32,460 nucleotides of DNA from Desulfuromonas sp. Lineage in GTDB: Bacteria; Desulfobacterota; Desulfuromonadia; Desulfuromonadales; Desulfuromonadaceae. The notes under the pieces are model-generated. The model had not been told where the DNA came from. It searched no databases and saw only the letters and a list, made by a program, of their open reading frames with translations. The DNA lies in assembly GCA_028685815.1 (NCBI GenBank), contig JAQUDG010000016.1, forward strand, positions 1-32,460, written 5' to 3'. This document shows positions 14,187-23,295 of this stretch, in pieces (position 1 is the stretch's first letter; each line of letters starts with the position of its first letter). A program made the translations under genes and the position numbers.

Positions 14187-16406
14187 ATGACAGAGTACCG
14201 CAGTTCAGATGCTATTTCACTGACCAAAAACGCACTCACCGTCCTTGAACGACGCTATCTCAAGCGCGATGAAGAGGGGAGGTCTCTGGAAACACCGGCC
14301 AATATGTTTCAACGTGTGGCTGATGCCATAGCGCAGGCGGAAGCAAAGTATGCCGAAGAGGATGTAGCGGAGATCAGCGCCAAGTTTTACTCTATGATGA
14401 CCAATCTGGAGTTTTTGCCCAACTCTCCGACCTTGATGAACGCCGGACGTGAATTGGGGCAACTGTCCGCCTGTTTCGTCCTGCCGGTGGAAGATTCCAT
14501 GGAGAGTATCTTTGAGGCAGTCAAGAATACAGCGCTGATTCATAAAAGCGGTGGCGGTACGGGTTTTTCCTTTTCCCGCATCCGACCGGCTAACGATGTC
14601 GTCCTGTCCACCAAAGGAGTTTCATCGGGGCCGCTGTCATTTATGAACGTATTTGACACCGCAACAGAAACCATCAAACAGGGGGGGACCAGACGCGGTG
14701 CCAACATGGGAATACTGCGGGTTGATCATCCGGATATCATGGATTTCATCATGAGCAAGCGAGATCAGAATGTCTTGACCAACTTCAACATCTCCGTCGG
14801 GATTACCGAAGAGTTTATGGAGGCGGTGAAGTCCAACCAAGACTACGCCATCATTAATCCTCGAACAGGAGCTGAAGTAGATCGGATGTCGGCGCCGAAG
14901 GTTTTCGACCATATCGTTGATCTGGCGTGGAACAATGGTGAGCCCGGTATTATTTTCCTCGACCGCCTCAACCGCGACAACCCAACTCCGCATATTGGGG
15001 AGATTGAAAGTACCAACCCTTGCGGAGAGCAGCCTTTGCTGCCCTATGAATCATGTAACCTTGGGTCTATTAATTTGAGCAAGATGGTAACCAAAGAGGG
15101 TGAGGTTAACTGGGACAAACTCGAACAGACCATAGCATTGGCTACCCGTTTTCTTGACAACGTCATTGATGTCAATAACTACCCCATCGAACAGATACGC
15201 GACATGTCCCTCGCCAACCGTAAAATTGGGCTGGGCATCATGGGCTGGGCCGACCTGCTAATCCTGCTGCAAATCCCCTACAACAGCACCGAAGCTATCG
15301 CTCTGGGAAACAGGATAATGGGCTTTATAAACGAAAAATCCCATGCTACGTCAAAACAGTTAGCCGCCGAACGAGGTGCGTTTCCAAATTTTAAGGGGAG
15401 CACCTATGATCAGCGCGGGATGGGAGAGATCCGCAACGCTACCTGCACCACCATTGCCCCTACCGGAACAATTTCTATTATTGCCAATAGTTCCAGTGGC
15501 GTGGAGCCCCTGTTCGCGGTGTCTTATATCCGCCAGGTTATGGACAATGATATTCTAGTCGAGGTAAACCCCCTGTTTGAACGTATCGCGCGTGAACGTG
15601 GGTTTTATTCTTTGGAGTTGATGAAGCTGATCGCTGAAAAGGGCAGCATCAAAGATTTTGAACAGATCCCCGAGGATATCCGTCGAATTTTTGTTACCGC
15701 CCACGACATCACCCCTGAAGATCACATCAAAATGCAGGCAGTGTTTCAGAAACACACGGACAATGCGGTGTCAAAGACGGTAAACTTCTGTAATTCCGCC
15801 ACCCGTGATGATGTTTCCAGTGTGTACCAAATGGCTTATGAAAATGGATGTAAAGGAGTAACAATCTACCGCGATGGATCACGGGATAATCAGGTATTGT
15901 CTCTAAAAAAAGAAGATTCCGAAGGGATTAATATCCCTGTGGAGAGCGGCAAACAGAGCCGTAAGCGCAACCGCCCACGGAAATTGTCTGGCGCAACGTA
16001 TCAAATGGAAACCGGCTGCGGTCCCCTCTACGTAACCATCAATGAAGATCAACATGGACTGTTTGAGGTTTTCACCACCATGGGCAAAGCCGGTGGCTGT
16101 GCGGCATCGCAGTGCGAAGCCCTAGGACGCCTAGTCTCTTTAGCGTGGCGCAGTGGGGTCCAGGCGCGTCAGGCGGTAAAACAACTGATCGGGATCTCAT
16201 GCCATAAACACGCTGGATTTGGCGCAAACAAAATCACCTCCTGCGCCGATGCTCTGGCTAAGGCCATCCATCAGCATGTTCAATATGAAGAGGAGGTGGT
16301 GGGTCAAAATGTCCAAGGAGGTGCCTGTCCGGAATGTGGCGGCCCAGTGGAGCATGAAGGTGGTTGCTGTGTATGTCATGCCTGTGGTTTCTCGGAATGC
16401 GCATAA
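14187..16406 (+). CDS. nrdJ: Class II (adenosylcobalamin-dependent) ribonucleotide reductase
   Basis: Reduces ribonucleotides to deoxyribonucleotides using a B12-generated thiyl radical, independent of oxygen. The 739-residue protein shows the active-site region ESTNPCGEQPLLPYESCNLGSINL (Cys about 279, Glu about 281), FKGSTYDQRGMGEIRNATCTTIAPTGTISI, and a TSCPD domain from about 605 (METGCGPLYVTINED, GKAGGCAASQ). It ends in a cysteine-rich tail CPECGGPVEHEGGCCVCHACGFSEC, which probably binds zinc and serves redox exchange. AAAGGAAC upstream supports ATG 14187. It is transcribed from its own promoter with NrdR-like sites; the MBL gene follows after 68 bases and may be cotranscribed. Confidence 0.96.
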   Translation: MTEYRSSDAISLTKNALTVLERRYLKRDEEGRSLETPANMFQRVADAIAQAEAKYAEEDVAEISAKFYSMMTNLEFLPNSPTLMNAGRELGQLSACFVLPVEDSMESIFEAVKNTALIHKSGGGTGFSFSRIRPANDVVLSTKGVSSGPLSFMNVFDTATETIKQGGTRRGANMGILRVDHPDIMDFIMSKRDQNVLTNFNISVGITEEFMEAVKSNQDYAIINPRTGAEVDRMSAPKVFDHIVDLAWNNGEPGIIFLDRLNRDNPTPHIGEIESTNPCGEQPLLPYESCNLGSINLSKMVTKEGEVNWDKLEQTIALATRFLDNVIDVNNYPIEQIRDMSLANRKIGLGIMGWADLLILLQIPYNSTEAIALGNRIMGFINEKSHATSKQLAAERGAFPNFKGSTYDQRGMGEIRNATCTTIAPTGTISIIANSSSGVEPLFAVSYIRQVMDNDILVEVNPLFERIARERGFYSLELMKLIAEKGSIKDFEQIPEDIRRIFVTAHDITPEDHIKMQAVFQKHTDNAVSKTVNFCNSATRDDVSSVYQMAYENGCKGVTIYRDGSRDNQVLSLKKEDSEGINIPVESGKQSRKRNRPRKLSGATYQMETGCGPLYVTINEDQHGLFEVFTTMGKAGGCAASQCEALGRLVSLAWRSGVQARQAVKQLIGISCHKHAGFGANKITSCADALAKAIHQHVQYEEEVVGQNVQGGACPECGGPVEHEGGCCVCHACGFSECA

Positions 16407-16474
16407 GTACGAGCATTTCCCCATTTCCATTTCTTTACTTATAAACCAAGATGAATAGGCAAATAGGGCCCTGT

Positions 16475-17446
16475 ATGGACTACAACTGTTTCCACCAAGT
16501 ATATCTGGATCAGCCGAATCTGGAAGGGTTTCGCAACTTCATCAACGCCTGGATTTACGCTGATACCACGACAAGTTTTGTGCTCGATCCGGGCCCGCTC
16601 TCAAGTATCCCCGTACTGCTGCAAGCTTTGCAGCAGTACGGGGTTGAGCACCTTGACTATATTTTACTCACCCACACCCATATTGATCACGCCGGAGGAA
16701 CGGGGGAGTTGTTGCGCCATTTCCCCAATGCACAGGTGATTTGTCACCCCGTCGGGATTAAACACATGCTTGCCCCGCAAGCCCTGTGGGAAGGTTCACT
16801 CAAGGTGTTGGGTAAGGTAGCGTTAGAATATGGGGAAATTATCCCGATTCCGGAGAAAAACATCCATTATCGTCCTGTCCTTGAAGATATCGGAATTACA
16901 GCGTTGCAGACTCCAGGACATGCCGCACATCACTTGAGTTTTATGTATGGTGAATTGCTTATGGCCGGTGAGGTCGCTGGTGTGTGCCTTGATACTCCCA
17001 ATGGGGTCTATATGCGCCCCGCAACACCGCCGCGTTTTGATCTGGACATTGCCCTTGAATCCCTCCAATGCGTAATGACACATAAACCGCAAAAAATGAT
17101 TTTTGCCCATAGCACCATGCAAGACAAGGCCATGGAACTTTTAAACGTGGCTGAAAAGCAACTGCATCTGTGGGTAAAGCGGATAGTAGAGTTAACAGAG
17201 AATAATGGTGCAGGGATTGAATCTAGTTTAGAGGGGGAGGGCAAAGAGCAGCTTCACGCAGAAATGTACCCCTGGCTGTTGCACCATGATTCTTACTTTG
17301 CCAAGATCGAATCTTTACCCGATGACATAAAAAAGCGTGAGCGCTATTTTCTCGGTAACAGCATCAATGGTATGCTTGGGTTTGTGACTCTGCTAGATAA
17401 AACCCGGCGCCGGGATATTTTAAACCGGGCCGGGGCTAGTATCTAA
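16475..17446 (+). CDS. Metallo-beta-lactamase fold hydrolase
   Basis: A cytoplasmic MBL-fold protein with the dinuclear metal motif LTHTHIDHAGG (His residues about 67-72), then TPGHAAHHLSF (metal His), the acidic ligand region MAGEVAG, and a late His in FAHSTM. The C-terminal helical part (about 230-320) is typical of hydrolases acting on glyoxalase-like or thioester substrates; the substrate cannot be given. The ORF track starts at 16451. ATG 16475 is preferred because AGGG lies 6 bases upstream and MDYNCFHQVYLDQPN matches the usual N-terminus, but 16451 (331 residues) cannot be excluded. Its stop codon lies inside an inverted repeat shared with the convergent gene. Confidence 0.85.
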   Translation: MDYNCFHQVYLDQPNLEGFRNFINAWIYADTTTSFVLDPGPLSSIPVLLQALQQYGVEHLDYILLTHTHIDHAGGTGELLRHFPNAQVICHPVGIKHMLAPQALWEGSLKVLGKVALEYGEIIPIPEKNIHYRPVLEDIGITALQTPGHAAHHLSFMYGELLMAGEVAGVCLDTPNGVYMRPATPPRFDLDIALESLQCVMTHKPQKMIFAHSTMQDKAMELLNVAEKQLHLWVKRIVELTENNGAGIESSLEGEGKEQLHAEMYPWLLHHDSYFAKIESLPDDIKKRERYFLGNSINGMLGFVTLLDKTRRRDILNRAGASI

Positions 17447-17475
17447 GTTAAGAGGATTTTTGCGTAGAATTAAAC

Positions 17476-18048
17476 TTAGCCGGGGCTGTTGGACTCCGCC
17501 CAGTTGTTGAGCTTCTCCAAAACTGCTTCCCTGGTTTTGTAGGATATCTCCGGTAGGGTGCCACCGAAGGCTTTTTCTGCTTCGGCAAAGCCTTTCTCTA
17601 CCCCTTTAAGGATGGCATCAAGACGAGTCGCATCACCCCCAGCAATGCCAATAGCTCCTTTGAATATCCTTTCTGACGTCTGTTCTACGCCAAAATATCC
17701 ATCTTCAGCTACCAACTCCTGCGCCTGTCCTGGTGTCAGGCTCTTAATATCTATACTTGTGTCACCCATAGATAGTTTTGTCGCCAGACCTTGCTCTTCA
17801 AAGATTTGCAGCACCAGACTGCGCAAGAGGGTGAGTTGAGGGTCTTCAGTGGTGCTCATATCTGCTCGATACAGGCCAGCAGGTGAGGCTGGTTCCCCCA
17901 AAGTGACATTATCCGCATATTGTTTTGTTGATTCGACAGCAGGTTTGTCTACTGCGGCACCAGCCTGATGCTGCCGGTTTTGCTGCATCACGCGCTGGCT
18001 TTCAGCCCGAAATTGATCAAGATTAGTGTTATTGATTGTCTGTGCCAT
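17476..18048 (-). CDS. Conserved hypothetical protein, DUF5610-like (often labelled hydrogenase-4 component G)
   Basis: A 190-residue soluble protein with a low-complexity, Gln/Asn-rich first third and no signal peptide. The C-terminal half contains YFGVEQTSERIFKGAIGIAGGD and KGVEKGFAEAEKAFGGTLPEISYKTREAVLEKLNNW. I recognise this as the pattern of proteins databases call DUF5610 or, misleadingly, hydrogenase-4 component G. No hydrogenase gene is nearby, so that name should not be taken as function. The ATG at 18048 is preceded by a GGGAG site. It lies downstream of the HDOD-GGDEF gene on the same strand with a 92-base gap. Confidence 0.7.
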   Translation of the reverse strand: MAQTINNTNLDQFRAESQRVMQQNRQHQAGAAVDKPAVESTKQYADNVTLGEPASPAGLYRADMSTTEDPQLTLLRSLVLQIFEEQGLATKLSMGDTSIDIKSLTPGQAQELVAEDGYFGVEQTSERIFKGAIGIAGGDATRLDAILKGVEKGFAEAEKAFGGTLPEISYKTREAVLEKLNNWAESNSPG

Positions 18049-18140
18049 GTCTATGCTCCCTTCCGTGGGTTGGCTTTGGATATATTGGATACTCTACAAG
18101 AGATATCGGCATAACGGAGATGAGACTTTAGGTAGAAAAA

Positions 18141-19712
18141 TCAACGTCCAAACCACTTTTTCTTGCTGCTGTAGATAGAGACGGTGTTACGACCTTTCTT
18201 TTTAGATTCGTACAGGGCGTTGTCTGCCTGTGAAATAAGTTCATTTTTGCCAAAATTGTCAGCGGCAGGCTTGATAGAAGCAACTCCAAAGCTTGCAGTT
18301 ATATGGTAGCTCGCATGCTCGTACGTAAAGGTGTGTCCAGCTATCATGGCGCGCAGTTTTTCTGCAACCTCACCAGCTTGATTTAATTCAGTATCTGGCA
18401 AAATCAAAATAAATTCCTCGCCGCCGTAGCGTGCAAACAGATCATATTCGCGGATCGATTCACGAAACAGCCGGGAAAACTGAATAAGGATCTGGTCGCC
18501 GATCTGATGTCCATATTTGTCGTTAAATGGTTTAAAGAGGTCGATATCTATCATAATTACGCTGACATTACTTTCATTGCGATCTGCGCGCTTGATCTCT
18601 TTATCTAGAAAAATCTGAAAATAACGATGATTATAAGCTTCGGTCAACCCATCAATGTGAGCGAGTTTTTCCAGAAATAAGTTTTTCTTTTCCAATTCTT
18701 TAGTCAACAGTTCTAGTTTTACAGTTTTTTCTACCAAGGAACGGTTCATCTGTTCGTAGCTTAAATTTAGAACGCTCAGTTCGGCGTTGGCGATCTGTAA
18801 GATCTCAGCGATGGATTTTTGAGGCTCAATTTTAAGGTTGAAAAATTGAGCGTTCTTCTCAACTTCGGTATGAACCCTATCCAGCAGATTCGCAAGTACA
18901 GCGTCATTGAGTCCAAGTCTCTGCTTAGCAAGGTGTCGAAATTCAACTACATGTTCTTCGGGGTTTTTTGACTGGCGTGCCTTAGATAACATGTCGGACA
19001 AGTGAACTACCTGGCACAAAAGTCTGATTTTCTGTGATTCGCCGGGGTATTCATGTGGAGAATGATGGTAGGCAATAGGGGCGACTAGGGTTTCGGGGAA
19101 GCCCCATTTTTTTACAATTTCGCTGCCGATATAGGTATGATCTGCGCCGATTATCTGTTTCTCCAGATCTGTGCACTTTACCGCGGAATCAGAAGATACC
19201 AGCATTTTAGCTACCTTGGGGTATTGATCCGGATACGCACGCGCCAATATCATAATACCTAGATTTTGGAGTAAGCTGGCGACAAATCCTTCCTCCGAAT
19301 CTTCGGCTTTCATGGCCGTCATAAGCATACGCGCAGTAACAGCTTTAAACAGAGAGTTTTCCCAGAAGCGTGCGTAGTCAAAGGTGGTGGAATTTGTCTG
19401 TTCCGGTTTCAGGAATGAAAAAGACAGAACTAGACTGCGCACCGCATTAGTGCCAAGAATTGAGGCTGCTTGGTGAATAGTGCCTATTGGTTGCGGGAAA
19501 CTATAAAAAGCTGAATTGACCACACGCAGAAGTTTGGTTGACAACGACACATCCTTGGAGATGAGAGAGGCAATGTCATTGATAGTCGTTTCTTCCTGTG
19601 ACGTTATGGTAATCAGACGTGATGCCACATTGGACAACGTTGGGAGCTGTGCTGATTGCAAGACAGCATTTAAAACTTCTTCTTGAGTCTGCACAGCCAA
19701 TAAAACCTCCAT
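18141..19712 (-). CDS. HDOD-GGDEF protein (putative diguanylate cyclase)
   Basis: A 523-residue soluble regulator. An HDOD domain covers about residues 15-215 (LPTLSNVASRLITITS, SKDVSLSTKLLRVVNSAFYSFP, VAPIAYHHSPHEYPGES). A helical coiled-coil linker (about 300-345, SYEQMNRSLVEKTVKLELLTKELEKKN) leads to a GGDEF domain with active-site GGEEF at about 430. An RxxD inhibitory site (REYD) lies five residues before GGEEF, so the enzyme is probably active and product-inhibited. It would make cyclic di-GMP in response to an unknown HDOD input. The ATG at 19712 lacks a ribosome site, whereas GGAGG immediately after it could serve the in-frame TTG or GTG at residues 5 or 7, so the true start may be slightly later. 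Confidence 0.9.
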   Translation of the reverse strand: MEVLLAVQTQEEVLNAVLQSAQLPTLSNVASRLITITSQEETTINDIASLISKDVSLSTKLLRVVNSAFYSFPQPIGTIHQAASILGTNAVRSLVLSFSFLKPEQTNSTTFDYARFWENSLFKAVTARMLMTAMKAEDSEEGFVASLLQNLGIMILARAYPDQYPKVAKMLVSSDSAVKCTDLEKQIIGADHTYIGSEIVKKWGFPETLVAPIAYHHSPHEYPGESQKIRLLCQVVHLSDMLSKARQSKNPEEHVVEFRHLAKQRLGLNDAVLANLLDRVHTEVEKNAQFFNLKIEPQKSIAEILQIANAELSVLNLSYEQMNRSLVEKTVKLELLTKELEKKNLFLEKLAHIDGLTEAYNHRYFQIFLDKEIKRADRNESNVSVIMIDIDLFKPFNDKYGHQIGDQILIQFSRLFRESIREYDLFARYGGEEFILILPDTELNQAGEVAEKLRAMIAGHTFTYEHASYHITASFGVASIKPAADNFGKNELISQADNALYESKKKGRNTVSIYSSKKKWFGR

Positions 19713-19778
19713 AGTTTCTGCATAATTCAGCGACAGAGTATAAATATAAGGGTTCTAGGATTTAAGTCCATGCAATAA

Positions 19779-19798
19779 ATTACGCAACGTCGCGTAAT
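19779..19798. promoter_or_regulatory. Palindrome ATTACGC-N6-GCGTAAT upstream of HDOD-GGDEF gene
   Basis: A perfect 7-bp inverted repeat with a 6-bp centre lies about 67 bases upstream of the HDOD-GGDEF start and 72 bases after the mgtE stop. It lacks a T tail, so an operator is more likely than a terminator. The regulator is unknown. Confidence 0.3.
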
Positions 19799-19870
19799 AT
19801 GTATTATGTAAACTTTAGTCACACCTCAAATATGCACGGCAATCTTGTGGAATTTGCCGAGCTCTGGGAA

Positions 19871-21250
19871 TCAGAGACCGCCTATCATTATTTTGGCGAT
19901 CGTAAAGTAAATCATTAGTCCAGTGATATCTACAATGGTAGTCAGAGCTGGGCTGGCGACAACTGCTGGATCCAATTTTAACTTTGACGCTCCTAGAGGG
20001 AGTAAAGCACCTATTAAGGTGGATGTGATTACCTGCAACCCCAATGCCAGTGAAATGGCGCTGGCGATTCGCAGCAAAGAAAAACCGTCCGGCATGGACG
20101 ACCCACCGCCAAAAAAGAATACCCGGCCAAAAGCAATCACCCCGAGGAGTAATGCCAGCAGCAGTGCAACCTGGAACTCCTTGCCTAGAATACGCATGAC
20201 ATCTTTGGACGTAATCTCCTTGAGAGCCAATGCTCGAACTACCAGGGTGGCAGATTGACTGCCGGTATTGCCACCGGTATCAGCCAGCATAGGCATAAAC
20301 ATTGCCAGAATTGCAAATTGGAGCAACAAACCCTCAAAATGCTGCACAATAAAGCCGGACACCAAACCCAATATTGCCAGCGCGACCACCCATGGATATC
20401 TATTTTTGAAATGCCCCCATACGCTCGTTTTGATATAGGCTGCATCCTCATGGGAACCAACGATCCCCATGAATTTTTCCATATCCTCGGTGTGTTCCTG
20501 AGTGATGATATCAAAAGCGTCGTCATGGGTGACTATTCCTACAAGGGCATTCTGCGCGTTGATAACCGGCAAAGCGAGTAAATCATATTTTTGGATTTTA
20601 CGTGCCACCTCTTCTTGGTCATCCTCAACCCGAGCAAATAAAACCCGCTTGTGCATGATTTCATCTATCCGTGCAGCACGGTGCGCCAAAATAAGCTTTT
20701 TAAGGGATACAAAGCCTAGTAACTGCCGCTGATCGCCCAGCACATACGCATAGTAGATAGTTTCGCTGTCGGGAGCGACTTCTCGGAGACGTTCGATGGC
20801 CTGAGCTGTAGTCAACTCCGGGGATAATGTCGCATAGGCGGAGGTCATGACTGCGCCAGCCGTACCCTCCTCGTGCGCCGACAGGGTCCTGATGTCCTCA
20901 CGCTCAGCCTGCGCCAAAGCCGGCAGCACTAATTCCTGCAGGGTTTCGGGCAGTTCCTTAAACAAGTCAGTGCGTTTATCCGGAGGCATGTCGGTCATAA
21001 GGCTCGCAACATCCTTGGATTTTAAGGATCCAACTATCTTGACTTGCAAGTCTTCATCGAGATGGCTAAAAATTTCTGCACGCAGAGGTTTATCTGCATG
21101 TTGGATTAACGGCCAAATATCCTCTTCCGCTAAGCCTGAAATTAACTCTGAAATAATCGCAGGATGCCTAGACTCGTAGAAGTCCCGCAAGGTTGCCGAA
21201 TCCGCGGAGGTGAGAAGTTTTGGGTTTGCGTAGAGCTTTTCGTTTTTCAT
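19871..21250 (-). CDS. mgtE: Magnesium transporter MgtE
   Basis: A 459-residue inner-membrane Mg2+ channel/transporter. The N-terminal superhelical domain spans about 20-125 (LRAEIFSHLDEDLQVKIVGSL, MPPDKRTDLFKELPE). A CBS pair covers about 130-245 (AGAVMTSAYATLSPELTTAQAIE, IDEIMHKRVLFARVEDDQEEVARKIQKYDLLALPVI). Five membrane segments follow, with the conserved pore region MPMLADTGGNTGSQSATLVVRALAL and PALTTIVDITGLMIYF. All expected elements are present. No M-box riboswitch was recognised in the 66-base gap to the upstream amidohydrolase gene, so it may be cotranscribed with that gene. The short spacing to the HDOD-GGDEF gene does not by itself show a functional link. Confidence 0.95.
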   Translation of the reverse strand: MKNEKLYANPKLLTSADSATLRDFYESRHPAIISELISGLAEEDIWPLIQHADKPLRAEIFSHLDEDLQVKIVGSLKSKDVASLMTDMPPDKRTDLFKELPETLQELVLPALAQAEREDIRTLSAHEEGTAGAVMTSAYATLSPELTTAQAIERLREVAPDSETIYYAYVLGDQRQLLGFVSLKKLILAHRAARIDEIMHKRVLFARVEDDQEEVARKIQKYDLLALPVINAQNALVGIVTHDDAFDIITQEHTEDMEKFMGIVGSHEDAAYIKTSVWGHFKNRYPWVVALAILGLVSGFIVQHFEGLLLQFAILAMFMPMLADTGGNTGSQSATLVVRALALKEITSKDVMRILGKEFQVALLLALLLGVIAFGRVFFFGGGSSMPDGFSLLRIASAISLALGLQVITSTLIGALLPLGASKLKLDPAVVASPALTTIVDITGLMIYFTIAKIMIGGL

Positions 21251-21316
21251 ATACTATCCTCGTGGCAGTTGCGAATGCTAAACGGGGCAGAGGTAAAGTC
21301 GCTACCTGAGCTGGTG

Positions 21317-22540
21317 TTATGCTGCAGTCAAATCCTGTACGCAGGCATAAAGCAGCTCTACCCCTTTTGCTATCGCCTCAAAAGAGCTTTGTTCTTTTAT
21401 GTTATGGCTTATCCCATCGATGCTTGGGATAAACAACAATGCAGTGGGTGTTATGGCGGCAAAGTGCATGGCATCGTGCCCTGCCCCGCTGGACATCTCC
21501 ATGGTAGATATATCCATGCTTCTGGCCAGATGTTGTATGTGTTTGCGCAGTGCCGAATCCAGAATTGTCGGCTCATCGTTGCACAGAGTTTTGATATTGA
21601 AACCAAGGTTACGCGTCTGTGCAATATATTTAATTCTACGCTGCAATTCTGTAACTGCTTGGTTTTTAGCGTTCATGTTGGTGTCACGTATATCAATTTG
21701 CAGATGAACTCTACCTGGTACCACATTCATGGCGCCGGGCTCAACCTTTAGCACACCAACGGTACCTACACCAGAAGCTCCAGCATTGCGTGCAATCTCC
21801 TCTACTGCCAAGACAACTTCCGCCGCACCAACTAAGGCATCACGGCGCAAATGCATGGGAGTATTACCGGAGTGATCACTGCGGCCGGTAAGAGTGAGGC
21901 CAAATCTACTTGGGGCGGCGATAGCTGTTACTAAGCCGATATCGATATCTTTTTGCTCTAGAATCCGTCCTTGTTCTATATGGAGTTCTAAAAATGCGTG
22001 AATATCACCCGTACCAATTACCTCCTGCGCAAGTGCATCTATGTTGCAGCCACTTTGCTTTAGTGCGGTGTAAAAACTCGTACCTTCACTGTCGGTGATC
22101 TGTTTAAGTTCGTCGGTACTTATTTTGCCAGTAATAGCCTTGCTTCCTAGGGTCGCCACCCCAAAACGACTGGATTCCTCAGCGCAGAAGTTAATGATTA
22201 TCAAAGACCGTAGCGGACGTTGCCCGGCTGAGTTAAGGCGTCTGACTACCTCAATGCCAGCCAGAACCCCAATCACGCCGTCGTAGTGCCCCCCTTGGGG
22301 AACAGAATCCAGATGAGAGCCGATAACTACCGCAGCGAGCTCCGGCGCTCTCCCTTCCAACAAGCCGTGGATATTCCCCGCCGCATCAATATGTACCTTG
22401 AGCCCCTCTTGCTGCATTATTTTAATGAGGTGCGCGCGAGCTTCCTGATCTGGTGGACTTAAAGCAAGGCGGGTAAGCCCACCGCTAGCCAGAATCCCAC
22501 ACTGGGCAATGGTATTGAAATTGTGTCTAAACTTATCCAT
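21317..22540 (-). CDS. M20-family amidohydrolase (N-carbamoyl-L-amino acid hydrolase / allantoate amidohydrolase type)
   Basis: A 407-residue zinc hydrolase of the AllC/HyuC/beta-ureidopropionase group. Metal and catalytic motifs are intact: GSHLDSVPQGGHYDGVIG, NFCAEESSRFG, LELHIEQG, a dimerisation-domain RSDHSGNTPMHLRRDAL and the C-terminal SSGAGHDAMH. Such enzymes remove the carbamoyl group from N-carbamoyl amino acids, ureidoglycine-type compounds or beta-ureidopropionate. Nothing nearby (no hydantoinase, allantoinase or uracil-degradation gene) picks the substrate. The usual annotations hydantoinase/carbamoylase and allantoate amidohydrolase are equally possible. It precedes mgtE on the same strand and diverges from the repeat-protein gene. 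Confidence 0.85.
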   Translation of the reverse strand: MDKFRHNFNTIAQCGILASGGLTRLALSPPDQEARAHLIKIMQQEGLKVHIDAAGNIHGLLEGRAPELAAVVIGSHLDSVPQGGHYDGVIGVLAGIEVVRRLNSAGQRPLRSLIIINFCAEESSRFGVATLGSKAITGKISTDELKQITDSEGTSFYTALKQSGCNIDALAQEVIGTGDIHAFLELHIEQGRILEQKDIDIGLVTAIAAPSRFGLTLTGRSDHSGNTPMHLRRDALVGAAEVVLAVEEIARNAGASGVGTVGVLKVEPGAMNVVPGRVHLQIDIRDTNMNAKNQAVTELQRRIKYIAQTRNLGFNIKTLCNDEPTILDSALRKHIQHLARSMDISTMEMSSGAGHDAMHFAAITPTALLFIPSIDGISHNIKEQSSFEAIAKGVELLYACVQDLTAA

Positions 22541-22767
22541 ACTGTTAAATTGTCCATTACCCGCTATAGTTAAAGGCGGGTCGTTGTCTGAAACGTTATT
22601 GACCTGCTACGGTAAACATCCGGGGCGATAATACCGATACAGGTTGAATAAAGGCAAGGGTGTGAGGCATACAAACATTTCATGCCATGGTGTTGGTATG
22701 GAGCTACTGCTGGCATGAACCAAATAGACCATATAAAAGAGAGATTATTAGCGACATGGAGAAACTA

Positions 22768-23286
22768 ATGGCGAAAAAGACAGTATTTGTAACGGTATTT
22801 GCGGCTATTTTGTGCATTGCAGGCATGGTAACCCACGTACAGGCAGATGTCGCACCCTTTCAGCTCAGCCTGACCCCAGATATTGCTATCCATTCCAGTA
22901 CAACTCGGATAGACGGTGTAGCCCTCAATATCTGGGGGGAAAATCCGCAACGTGCCCTAGTTCTAGGCCTTATAAACGGCTCTAGCGGAACGAGTTCAGG
23001 GGTGAGTCTAGGGCTGCTGGCCAACTATTCCGAGAATTTCACCGGTGTTAAGGTTGCAGGCTTTGCCAATTACTGTTCGGGGCGCATGTCTGGGGTTGAG
23101 CTGGCTTGGTTTAACCATGCCTATGAACTGCATGGGGTGCAACTGGGTCTGATAAATTTTGCTGAAAAAGCAGACAAGGGTCTTCAGATCGGGCTGATAA
23201 ATGTCATTAAGAACAATATCTACTGGTTTGGCGGCCTGCCAGAACAGTTAGCTCCCATGATGCTTCTGGTAAACTGGCGTTATTGA
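22768..23286 (+). CDS. Exported GV-LGLIN repeat protein (LA_2272-like surface repeat)
   Basis: A 172-residue protein with a signal peptide (KKTVFVTVFAAILCIAGMVTHVQA) and a body of about six short repeats of 13-17 residues built on GVxLGLIN: GVALNIWGEN, LVLGLING, GVSLGLLANY, GVKVAGFANY, GVELAWFNHA, GVQLGLINFA, GLQIGLINVI. This pattern resembles LA_2272-type surface repeat proteins known in Leptospira and other bacteria; the function is unknown. The ORF track starts at 22687. ATG 22768 is preferred because GGAG lies 6 bases upstream and it yields a clean signal peptide; ATG 22756 is the alternative. Ends before a strong two-way terminator. Confidence 0.75.
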   Translation: MAKKTVFVTVFAAILCIAGMVTHVQADVAPFQLSLTPDIAIHSSTTRIDGVALNIWGENPQRALVLGLINGSSGTSSGVSLGLLANYSENFTGVKVAGFANYCSGRMSGVELAWFNHAYELHGVQLGLINFAEKADKGLQIGLINVIKNNIYWFGGLPEQLAPMMLLVNWRY

Positions 23287-23295
23287 AAAACCATC

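Noticed and set aside
17405-17425. CCCGGC-GCCGGG palindrome near the MBL gene end as a terminator
   Set aside because: It has no loop of useful size and lies within the coding region.
21164-21751. 195-aa plus-strand ORF opposite mgtE and the amidohydrolase
   Set aside because: Antisense to two well-supported genes; composition typical of a shadow frame.
22559-22632. Promoter for the repeat-protein gene (TTGACC at 22599, GATAAT at 22627)
   Set aside because: The spacing is 22 bp, too long for a convincing sigma-70 promoter.
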